NCBI GenBank assembly: GCA_026706325.1
Contig: JAPOYZ010000271.1
Coordinates: forward strand, 1-11,832
From: Candidatus Aminicenantota bacterium
GTDB taxonomy: Bacteria; Acidobacteriota; UBA6911; RPQK01; JAJDTT01
DNA length: 11,832 nucleotides
Direction of reading: 5' to 3'
Below the pieces are notes generated by a model. The model had not been told where the DNA came from, made no database searches, and saw nothing but the letters and a program-made list of their open reading frames with translations. Shown one piece after another: positions 1-6,459 of the stretch. How positions within the stretch are numbered: position 1 is the stretch's first letter; each line of letters starts with the position of its first letter. The position numbers were made by a program, and so were the translations under genes.

Positions 1-1347
1 CCGTCGGACCCGGACGACACCTTCCAGAAGGTCTGCTACGCCCTCGGATACACATCCGAGTTGGCCAACACCGATTTTATCCTGGTGGCCGGCTACTACC
101 AGGATCTATCCGCCGTTGAGACCGACATTGATGAACTCCCCGATCCGCCGGCACTCAACGCAGCGCACGTCGTGGACCGGGAGACCCTGAAGGCGTTCGT
201 CCAAGGAGCCGTCGCATGGACTTTCGAAGCTGTGGACGAGCATCAGTTGGGTTTGGTGAAACTGACGGAGGAATTCCGGAGAGAGGGAGGGCCATGGAGA
301 CAGGGGGCCACATACCTCTTCGTTATGACTGAAGAAGGGTTTGTGCTCTTTCACGGCTCTCGACCGGACCAGCAAGGTCACATTCAGATCGAACGCCAGG
401 ACCGCAACGGATTAAAATTCGTGAAAGCCCTCATCGATGCGGCCACCTCGGGAGGAGGCTACGTCGAATATTATTGGGACGATCCATCGGTGATGGGAGA
501 CGAGGATCTCGGCTCCGCCAAGGTCGGCTACGCCGAGACCATCGCGGTGCCGGACGACAGTCCCGTCTACGCGGGCGAAACCCTGGTCATCGGCTCCGGA
601 TTCTACAAGGGACACCAGATGGCCCTGGACTTCGCCCATTTCGCCAATGGCGGATCCTTCAGCTCCGACGTGGTGTTGGTGAACCTGGCCGCCACGCCGA
701 TCCGGCCCCTGGTCTATTTCTATGGCAAGGACGGCGAGCTCATCGATCCGGGCTCGATGGTGAACGTCATGGGCAATCTGTTCCCCACCCCCTTTGGGGC
801 TCTGACCCTCCTGACCGAGTTGCCGGCCCTGGGAGAGGTCACCATTTCGACCAACGGCATGGGAGACCTCACGACCGGTTCGGTAAAGGTGGTCACTGAA
901 GGCCGCGACAGCCCCATCGGCGGCGTGCTTCGCTTTGACGCATCCGGCATCGGCGTGGCCGGCGCCGGCGCCAGCCAGGCGGTCCGGGACGCCATCATCC
1001 CGGTGCGCCGCCAGATGGGAGGCCTCGACACCGGAGCGGCACTCCGCAACCTGAGCGAGTCGGAGCTGACGTTGGCCTGCCACTTGATGATGGGCGGCGA
1101 GATGATCGAAATGCAGGAGGTCACGCTGCCGGCCAACGGCCAGACCGCCATGTTCGTCAGCGATCTGTTCGAGCACGACACTTCGGACTTCACCGGATCC
1201 ATGCGCTGCACGGCCCCGGCGGGCGAACAGGAGTTTACCGGCGTGGCCGTGGAGCTGGATGCCGACAACGGCATCTTCACCACGCTGCCGGTGGTGCCTC
1301 TGGACTCAGGCATGATGCCTCACGAGGAGATGGAATCGGACGAATAA
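1..1347 (+). CDS. Exported Cache-domain protein with one beta-rich C-terminal module (5' partial)
   Basis: The reading frame is open from base 1 to the TAA at 1345-1347, so the gene starts upstream of the window; 448 codons are visible. Codons 1-35 are the end of one Cache-like domain (CYALGY, then FILVAGYY), matching the end of the Cache in the next gene. Codons 58-205 form a second Cache-like domain of another subtype. It starts VVDRETLKAFV, has a WDDPS turn and ends with VIGSGFYKG, like single-Cache ligand-binding domains. Codons 210-430 are a beta-rich module (DFAHFANG, ALRNLSESE, FTGS, FTTLPVVPL) of a type seen repeatedly in secreted acidobacterial proteins. Codons 360 and 403 are cysteines conserved in all copies, perhaps a disulphide. 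The tail is acidic (EEMESDE). No transmembrane segment or output domain is visible. A periplasmic or extracellular ligand-binding role is inferred; the ligand is unknown. Confidence 0.85.
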   Translation, partial: PSDPDDTFQKVCYALGYTSELANTDFILVAGYYQDLSAVETDIDELPDPPALNAAHVVDRETLKAFVQGAVAWTFEAVDEHQLGLVKLTEEFRREGGPWRQGATYLFVMTEEGFVLFHGSRPDQQGHIQIERQDRNGLKFVKALIDAATSGGGYVEYYWDDPSVMGDEDLGSAKVGYAETIAVPDDSPVYAGETLVIGSGFYKGHQMALDFAHFANGGSFSSDVVLVNLAATPIRPLVYFYGKDGELIDPGSMVNVMGNLFPTPFGALTLLTELPALGEVTISTNGMGDLTTGSVKVVTEGRDSPIGGVLRFDASGIGVAGAGASQAVRDAIIPVRRQMGGLDTGAALRNLSESELTLACHLMMGGEMIEMQEVTLPANGQTAMFVSDLFEHDTSDFTGSMRCTAPAGEQEFTGVAVELDADNGIFTTLPVVPLDSGMMPHEEMESDE

Positions 1348-1369
1348 GAGAACGGAATTCATAGAACGG

Positions 1370-1403
1370 ATCCGTGCAGGCCGAAGCGCCGGCCTGCACG
1401 GAT
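1370..1403. repeat. Perfect 14-bp inverted repeat (hairpin)
   Basis: Arms 1370-1383 and 1390-1403 are exact reverse complements (ATCCGTGCAGGCCG and its complement) around the 6-nt loop AAGCGC. The hairpin lies 22 nt after the stop of the first gene. No T tract follows on either strand, so it is not a classical intrinsic terminator. It could protect the 3' end of the mRNA, cause pausing, or be a protein-binding palindrome. Confidence 0.7.
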
Positions 1404-1468
1404 TGCCTGCGGTTGGAGACGCCGGCTCTCTTTCTCCCGGCCCCTGACCTGGCCGGCGGACCGGCCGG

Positions 1469-1506
1469 AAGCCCATGGCGATGCTTGTCACGGGCTTTTG
1501 TTTATT
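1469..1506 (+). terminator. Candidate intrinsic terminator after the first Cache/beta gene
   Basis: AAGCCC at 1469-1474 pairs with GGGCTT at 1492-1497. After one mismatch, further pairs form inside (T1476-A1490, G1477-C1489, C1479-G1487, plus wobbles). The stem runs directly into TTTTGTTTATT (1496-1506). The position, 51 nt before the next start codon, would separate gene 1 from gene 2. The stem is imperfect, so the call is moderate. Confidence 0.4.
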
Positions 1507-1556
1507 GGATGCTTAGCGCCACAGGACCACCTCTTAACCGGAAAGGAACGGTTTCC

Positions 1557-3608
1557 ATGAAGTTCTCAAGATCGATGTTGCTATGGGGATTGGCACTCAG
1601 CTTGTCCGGGATTCTTGGCGCAATGCCGCAGGTTCTTGCCCAGGACGAAGAGCTGACCACGGCCAAAGATGTGGTCGAGGCGGCTCCCGAAGAGACCAAG
1701 GAGACGCTGAAGAAGTTCGTCGAATCCGCAAGGGATCACTTTTTGACCCTTCCCTTCGCTGCTCTGCTCGAACTTGGGGCCACCCTGCGGGAAGAGGGCG
1801 GGGATTGGAACTACAAGTCCATGTACCTCGTTGTCCTGCAGTCGGATGGCACCGCGTTTTATCACGGCGAGGATCCGAGTAAAGACGGCGAGAACCTGAC
1901 CGGCGAGGTAGACGACAATGGGAAAATGGTCGTCCAAGAGATCGTTACGGCGTTAATTGAAAATGATGAAGAGGAAGTCTTCGTCGAGTACTCGTGGGAC
2001 GATCCGTCGACCGACGAGGACGTGAATCCCAGGTATTGCTACGCTATCAAGGGCGGTCATCCCGCATTGGCCGGCCAGGTGTTCATTCTGGTCGGCGGCT
2101 ATCACAACAACGTTGCGAGCATGGCTGGTGAGCCTGAAGACATCCCTTTGGCTCTCGACTTCGCCCACTTCGCCAACGGTGGAGGCATCACCTCCGACAT
2201 CGTGGTGGTGAACGCGTCGGACAACGCGGTCCAGCCGGAGATCTACTTCTACGACAAGATGGGTGAACTCATCGACGCCGCATCGGTCGTGGACGTCATG
2301 GGGCAGGGTCTGGAGGTCACGAGCGAGGGAGCCCTGACCGTCCCGAACGCCATCCCGCCGCTAGGCGAGGTCACCATCCCGACCCATGGCATGGGAGACA
2401 TGACGACCACCGGGTCGGTGAAGGTGGTTTCCGACAGTTCCGGCAGCTCCATCGGCGGAGTCCTGCGCTTTGATCTGCAGATTGATATGAGCCGTGTCGG
2501 CGTGGCCGGCGTCGGAGCCAGCCAGCCGGTCCGGGACGCCATCTTTCCGGCGCGCCGCATGGCGGGCGGGATCAACACCGGGGCGGCGTTCCGCAACCTG
2601 AGCGAGTCCGCGCAAGTGTTGACCTGCCGTCTGATGAAGGACGGCCAGCAGTTGGGCGACGATAGGATGGTCGATTTGGCGGCCAACGGTCAGGACGCCC
2701 GGTTCATCGACCAGCTATTCCCCGGGCCCGACACGTCCGACTTCACGGGGTCGGTCCGCTGCATGTCGCCGGCGGGAGATCAGGAATTCACTGCCGTCGC
2801 CCTGGAAATGGATACGAACAACGGGGTCTTCACCACGCTGCCCGTCGTGCCTGTGGCTGCGGGCGCCTCCGGATCCGGCAACGGAAACCAGACCACACTC
2901 TACTTCGCCCACTTCGCCAACGGGGGAGGCATCACCTCCGACATCGTGGTGGTCAACGCAGCCGCCACGGCGGCCCAGCCGGAGATCTACTTCTACGACA
3001 AGATGGGTGAACTCATCGACGCCGGATCGGTCGTGGACGTCATGGGACAGGGTCTGGAGGTCACGAGCGACGGAGCTCTGACGGTCCCGAACGCCATCCC
3101 GCCGCTGGGCGAGGTCACCATCCCGACCCATGGCATGGGAGACATGACGACCACCGGGTCGGTGAAGGTGGTTTCCGACAGTTCCGGCAGCTCCATCGGC
3201 GGAGTCCTGCGCTTTGATCTGCAGATTGATATGAGCCGTGTCGGCGTGGCCGGCGTCGGAGCCAGCCAGCCGGTCCGGGACGCCATCTTTCCGGCGCGCC
3301 GCATGGCGGGCGGGATCAACACCGGGGCGGCGTTCCGCAACCTGAGCGAGTCCGCGCAAGTGTTGACCTGCCGTCTGATGAAGGACGGCCAGCAGTTGGG
3401 CGACGATAGGATGGTCGATTTGGCGGCCAACGGTCAGGACGCCCGGTTCATCGACCAGCTATTCCCCGGGCCCGACACGTCCGACTTCACGGGGTCGGTC
3501 CGCTGCATGTCGCCGGCGGGAGATCAGGAATTCACTGCCGTCGCCCTGGAAATGGATACGAACAACCGCGTATTCACCACGCTGCCCGTGGTGCCGGTGG
3601 CGCAGTAA
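1557..3608 (+). CDS. Exported Cache-domain protein with two tandem beta-rich modules
   Basis: The protein has 683 residues. The ATG at 1557 is chosen over the longer in-frame start at 1374 because it is preceded by AAAGGA (1542-1547) at normal spacing and begins a classic signal peptide: MKFSRS, a hydrophobic core, then QVLA before Q29 as the likely signal peptidase I site. Residues about 40-195 are a Cache-like domain (YKSMYLVVLQSDG, a WDDPS turn, CYAIKG, ILVGGYHN) matching the Cache remnant at the start of the window. Residues 201-434 and 449-682 are two copies of the beta-rich module (FAHFANGGG ... FTTLPVVPV), almost identical in protein and DNA and joined by a short Gly/Ser/Asn linker. 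Each copy has the conserved cysteine pair (357/402 and 605/650). No output domain is seen. It probably acts outside the cytoplasmic membrane as a sensor, binding or surface protein; ligand and partner are unknown. Gene 3 follows after 65 nt and is probably cotranscribed. Confidence 0.9.
   Translation: MKFSRSMLLWGLALSLSGILGAMPQVLAQDEELTTAKDVVEAAPEETKETLKKFVESARDHFLTLPFAALLELGATLREEGGDWNYKSMYLVVLQSDGTAFYHGEDPSKDGENLTGEVDDNGKMVVQEIVTALIENDEEEVFVEYSWDDPSTDEDVNPRYCYAIKGGHPALAGQVFILVGGYHNNVASMAGEPEDIPLALDFAHFANGGGITSDIVVVNASDNAVQPEIYFYDKMGELIDAASVVDVMGQGLEVTSEGALTVPNAIPPLGEVTIPTHGMGDMTTTGSVKVVSDSSGSSIGGVLRFDLQIDMSRVGVAGVGASQPVRDAIFPARRMAGGINTGAAFRNLSESAQVLTCRLMKDGQQLGDDRMVDLAANGQDARFIDQLFPGPDTSDFTGSVRCMSPAGDQEFTAVALEMDTNNGVFTTLPVVPVAAGASGSGNGNQTTLYFAHFANGGGITSDIVVVNAAATAAQPEIYFYDKMGELIDAGSVVDVMGQGLEVTSDGALTVPNAIPPLGEVTIPTHGMGDMTTTGSVKVVSDSSGSSIGGVLRFDLQIDMSRVGVAGVGASQPVRDAIFPARRMAGGINTGAAFRNLSESAQVLTCRLMKDGQQLGDDRMVDLAANGQDARFIDQLFPGPDTSDFTGSVRCMSPAGDQEFTAVALEMDTNNRVFTTLPVVPVAQ
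2157..2858 (+). repeat. Internal tandem repeat, copy 1 (beta-rich module)
   Basis: First copy of a direct repeat with a 744-bp period inside the Cache-beta-beta gene. Bases 2364-2822 read identically to 3108-3566 (459 bp by eye). Differences are confined to the 5' third and the extreme 3' end. Between the copies lies a linker of about 42 bp rich in Gly, Ser and Asn codons. Confidence 0.92.
2901..3602 (+). repeat. Internal tandem repeat, copy 2 (beta-rich module)
   Basis: Second copy of the 744-bp-period repeat. Protein differences from copy 1 are few: Y for D at the first residue, AAATAA against ASDNAV near residue 21, A to G, E to D, and R for G just before VFTTLPV. The length of exact DNA identity points to recent duplication or gene conversion, not to selection on protein sequence alone. 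Confidence 0.92.
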
Positions 3609-3673
3609 ACGATCGCCGCACCGTAGGAATTCCGGTAGAAACCGTCCGGCATCAGCGAATTGGAGAGAACATC

Positions 3674-4933
3674 ATGAAGATGTCGCGATCTTTGCTTGTC
3701 TTGGGGTCATGTGTGCTTGCCGGAGTCTTTTCCGTACTTCAGCCCACCCTCGCGCAGAGCACCGGTATCACGGCCAGGGAGGTGTTGGACCGGGAGACCC
3801 TGAAGGCTTACGTCAGGTCTGCAAAGACGTTCGTAGAAGGCGTCACCGATGAGGCCCAGCTCGACGATCTTTTGAACGAGCAATGGAAGTTCGGCTCCGT
3901 CTACGTCTACATTGCGAATATCGAGGGCGTCATCCGCTGGCATGGGGCCTATGCGGACCTGGTGGGCAAGGATCTGAGCGATCGGAAAGACCCAGTCACC
4001 GGAGCCCCGTACGTCCAGGAACTCATTGCCGCGGCCAAATCGGGGGGAGGTTTCGTCGAGTATCATTTCGACGATCCGTCGATTGTAGGAGACGAAGACC
4101 ACACTTCCCCCAAGTTGGGATACGTCGAGCCTTTCACTTCACCCCTTCCGGACCCCTTTCCGGAAACGGACATGGTCATCGGCTCCGGCATCTACCTCGG
4201 ACATCAGGTCGCGCTGGACTTCGCTCATTTCGGCAATGGATCCGCCATCAGTTCCGACATCGTGCTGGTGAATCTGGCCGCCACGCCGATCCGGCCCGCG
4301 GTCTACTTCTACGACAAGATGGGCGAACTCATCGATCCGGCGTCGGTGGTGGATATCGGGGGAAACCTGGAAGCCACGGATCATGGGGCGGTCACGCTCC
4401 AGTCCGAATTGGCGCCCCTGGGCGAAGTCACGATCTCGACCAACGGCCAGGGCGAGACCGTGACCGGATCGGTGAAAGTGATCTCCGACGGCCCCCACAG
4501 CCCTATCGGCGGGGTCCTGCGCTTTGACATTCCCGGCGTCGGCGTGGCCGGGGTCGGAGCCGGCCAGGCGGTCCGCAACGCCATCTTCCCGGCTCGCCGT
4601 CAGGCCGGAGGCATCGACACCGGCGTAGCACTCCGCAACTTGAGCGAGAAGGAGCTGACGTTGACCTGCCATCTGATGATGGCCGGCGAGGTCATGGAAG
4701 AGGAGGAAGTCATGCTGGTGGCCAACGGTCAGGACGCCAGGTTCATCAGCCAGATGTTCGAATACGATACGTCGCACTTCACGGGATCGGTGCGCTGCAC
4801 GGCGCCGGGAATCGCTCAAAAGTTCACCGCAGTGGCAGTGGAATTGGATGACATGAATGGCATCTTCACCACGCTTCCGGTGATCCCTCTGGAGGGCCAA
4901 GTGCCTTCGATGGAGGAAATGGAGTCCGAATAG
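3674..4933 (+). CDS. Exported Cache-domain protein with one beta-rich C-terminal module
   Basis: The protein has 419 residues. The ATG at 3674 follows GGAGA (3662-3666) at a spacing of 7 nt and opens a signal peptide: MKMSRS, a hydrophobic stretch, then PTLA before Q28 as the likely cleavage site. Residues about 35-175 are a Cache-like domain of the same subtype as the second Cache of the first gene (VLDRETLKAYV, FDDPS turn, VIGSGIYLG). Residues 182-408 are the beta-rich module (DFAHFGNG, ALRNLSE, FTGSVRC, FTTLPVIPL) with the conserved cysteines at 332 and 375. The tail is acidic (EEMESE), as in the first gene. It is the shortest full paralogue of the three and shows the basic Cache-plus-module plan. 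No membrane anchor after the signal peptide and no signalling domain are visible. Small-molecule binding outside the cytoplasm is inferred from the Cache fold; the substrate cannot be told. Confidence 0.88.
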   Translation: MKMSRSLLVLGSCVLAGVFSVLQPTLAQSTGITAREVLDRETLKAYVRSAKTFVEGVTDEAQLDDLLNEQWKFGSVYVYIANIEGVIRWHGAYADLVGKDLSDRKDPVTGAPYVQELIAAAKSGGGFVEYHFDDPSIVGDEDHTSPKLGYVEPFTSPLPDPFPETDMVIGSGIYLGHQVALDFAHFGNGSAISSDIVLVNLAATPIRPAVYFYDKMGELIDPASVVDIGGNLEATDHGAVTLQSELAPLGEVTISTNGQGETVTGSVKVISDGPHSPIGGVLRFDIPGVGVAGVGAGQAVRNAIFPARRQAGGIDTGVALRNLSEKELTLTCHLMMAGEVMEEEEVMLVANGQDARFISQMFEYDTSHFTGSVRCTAPGIAQKFTAVAVELDDMNGIFTTLPVIPLEGQVPSMEEMESE

Positions 4934-4935
4934 GA

Positions 4936-5045
4936 GGGGACTGTTAGTCCCCCATTGGGGCATGCGGCTTTCTTGCCGCCTGCTGGTTCGATACAACGAG
5001 AGGCCAGAAGAGGGGGCCTCGGTCCCCCAATCCCCCCTTGGTCGA
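4936..5045. repeat. Hairpin-rich intergenic element
   Basis: Five short inverted repeats occur in 110 bp after the third gene. They are GGGGACT-GTT-AGTCCCC (4936-4952), a competing CCCC-ATT-GGGG form (4950-4960), GCGGC-TTTCTT-GCCGC (4964-4979), GAGGCC...GGCCTC (5000-5020) and an overlapping GGGGG...CCCCC (5012-5027). The first stem starts 3 nt past the stop codon and may end or stabilise the upstream mRNA, but there is no T tract. The packing resembles a dispersed intergenic palindromic element or a structured RNA; which one cannot be decided from one copy. Confidence 0.55.
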
Positions 5046-5068
5046 CGGCAAGGATGCCGCCGCTCCCA

Positions 5069-5191
5069 TCATTCCAAAATCGGGTAGGGGACTCCCAGGG
5101 TCGGATAGAGGTACTCCATCAACAGGATGCCGGCCCACCGGACCTTGCCGTAGCGGTACTTGAACGGATAGCGTATTTCCTTCGTGAATCC
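5069..5191 (-). pseudogene. 3'-terminal relic of an Nramp-like transporter gene
   Basis: Read on the minus strand, this stretch encodes 40 codons and a TGA that align without gaps to the last 40 residues of the intact transporter at 10157-11533 (YRYGK, WAGI, LGV and the stop coincide; 21 of 40 residues identical by hand). At DNA level 5053-5160 matches 10141-10248 at 89 of 108 positions by hand count, including 16 nt past the stop. The relic has picked up prolines and a glutamate inside what should be the last membrane helix. It is cut off where the Mre11-like gene begins on the other strand. No start, upstream helices or ribosome site remain, so it is non-functional as a transporter. Confidence 0.8.
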
Positions 5192-6458
5192 ATTTCGCTT
5201 CATTCACACCGCAGACGTTCATCTGGACAGTCCCTTGAAGGGGCTTGCCAAACATGAAGGTTCCGCGGCCGACTCCATTCGCACCGCCACCCGGGCGGCT
5301 TTGCATCAATTGGTCGGACTCGCCATCGAAGAGCAGGTTTCGTTCCTGATCATCGCCGGCGACCTCTATGACGGCGACTGGCGAGACTACCGGACGGGCC
5401 TGTACTTCGTCAGCGAGATGGGCCGCCTCCATAGGTCCGGCATTCCCGTCTATCTACTCTACGGCAATCATGACGCCAGGAGTCAGATCACCCGCCGCCT
5501 CACCCTGCCCGGGAATGTGTACGTTTTCGGATCACGAAGACCACAGTCCTTTGCGATTGACAGCCTGAACGTCGTCCTCCACGGACAGAGCTTCAGGCAA
5601 CGGGATGTCACGGACAATCTGGCGCTGAATTATCCGGAACCGTTCCCAGGCGCCTTCAACATCGGCGTCCTGCATACGGGACTCGGGGGTACCAGCGGCC
5701 ATGAGAACTACGCGCCGTGTGCACTCGCCGACCTTATCGGCAAGGGCTACGACTACTGGGCGCTGGGCCATGTTCACCGTGCGGAAGTACTTCATTCCCG
5801 GCCCCATATCGTGTTTCCCGGGAACTTGCAGGGACGGCACGTGCGGGAGACCGGCGCCAAGGGCGCCACAATGGTCACGATCGACAACGGCGAAATCTCG
5901 GATCTTGAAACCTTGCCTTGTGATGTCGTGCGTTGGACCGTCGTGACGGTCGACTTGGGGTCTACTACAAGCTTCGGCGAGGTCTTGGATCGAATTCGGG
6001 ACGCCCTTGATGATGCCGTCGACACTTGCTCCGGAGGTCGTCTTCTGGCGTGCCGTATCGTGCTCCAGGGCCGTACCGAAGTCCATGGCCGACTTCTGAC
6101 GGACGAGGAGCAACTCCTCGCGGAGGCGCGCTCCGTCGCGCTGGGCCTCGGGGATGACGCGGCCTGGGTGGAAAAGGTGATCGTGGAGACCGAACCGGCG
6201 ATCGCCCCGGAAACCCTGGAGCAGCGGGAGGATGCCGTCGGCGAACTGCTCCGGATGCTGCAGAAGGCGGGGTCCGATACCGACCTGCTGCACCGGCTGG
6301 AGACCGACATCGGTGGGATGGTCCGTCGGCTACCGTCGGAAGTGCGGTCCGCAGTGGAGGATACGGTGCTGAAGGCCGCAGTCGACGGCGACCACGCCGC
6401 ATTGATCGGCGGAGCGGCGCCGTTTCTGACCGCACGGCTGACGGAAGGACGAGACTGA
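5184..6458 (+). CDS. yhaO: Mre11/SbcD-type metallophosphoesterase (YhaO-like DNA nuclease subunit)
   Basis: The 424-residue protein belongs to the calcineurin-like phosphoesterase superfamily, DNA repair exonuclease branch. Metal-binding motifs are all present: D11-x-H13 in HTADVHLD, GD at 59-60 in IIAGDLYDG, GNHD at 94-97, H164 in GVLHTG and GHVH at 195-198. The segment FPGNLQGRHVRETGAKG (212-228) is typical of the YhaO subgroup. Residues beyond about 235 form the C-terminal capping region. The start is GTG at 5184: an in-frame TAG lies at 5169-5171 and the conserved IHTADVH core begins 7 residues in, so no other ordinary start fits. No clear Shine-Dalgarno sequence precedes it. By family the protein is expected to cut DNA ends with Mn2+ as partner of the Rad50-like ATPase encoded 1 nt downstream. 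The symbol is given by subgroup resemblance; sbcD-like is the broader name. Confidence 0.9.
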   Translation: MNPFRFIHTADVHLDSPLKGLAKHEGSAADSIRTATRAALHQLVGLAIEEQVSFLIIAGDLYDGDWRDYRTGLYFVSEMGRLHRSGIPVYLLYGNHDARSQITRRLTLPGNVYVFGSRRPQSFAIDSLNVVLHGQSFRQRDVTDNLALNYPEPFPGAFNIGVLHTGLGGTSGHENYAPCALADLIGKGYDYWALGHVHRAEVLHSRPHIVFPGNLQGRHVRETGAKGATMVTIDNGEISDLETLPCDVVRWTVVTVDLGSTTSFGEVLDRIRDALDDAVDTCSGGRLLACRIVLQGRTEVHGRLLTDEEQLLAEARSVALGLGDDAAWVEKVIVETEPAIAPETLEQREDAVGELLRMLQKAGSDTDLLHRLETDIGGMVRRLPSEVRSAVEDTVLKAAVDGDHAALIGGAAPFLTARLTEGRD

Positions 6459-6459
6459 A

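Noticed and set aside
412..1176. Minus-strand open frame of 254 codons, with similar shadows opposite genes 2 and 3
   Set aside because: The antisense frames resemble each other only because the sense genes are paralogues. They have no signals of their own.
1485..1514. TTGTCA as a -35 box for gene 2
   Set aside because: No acceptable -10 box lies at 16-18 nt spacing, and the bases are better explained as part of the terminator-like hairpin.
1374..1556. Longer in-frame N-terminus for the second Cache/beta gene
   Set aside because: The extension would be translated from the hairpin region, has no ribosome site and would bury the clear signal peptide that starts at 1557.
3692..3712. Possible lipobox LGSC in the third gene's signal peptide
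   Set aside because: The cysteine at residue 13 comes too early in the hydrophobic stretch, which continues to a good signal peptidase I site at residue 27.
4936..5045. CRISPR array or transposon end
   Set aside because: The hairpins are not regular repeats with spacers. No transposase, integrase or target-site duplication is nearby.
4944..5432. Minus-strand 162-codon open frame across the relic
   Set aside because: It runs in a different frame from the transporter-like relic. The matching frame opposite 10157-10415 is likewise out of frame with the intact transporter.
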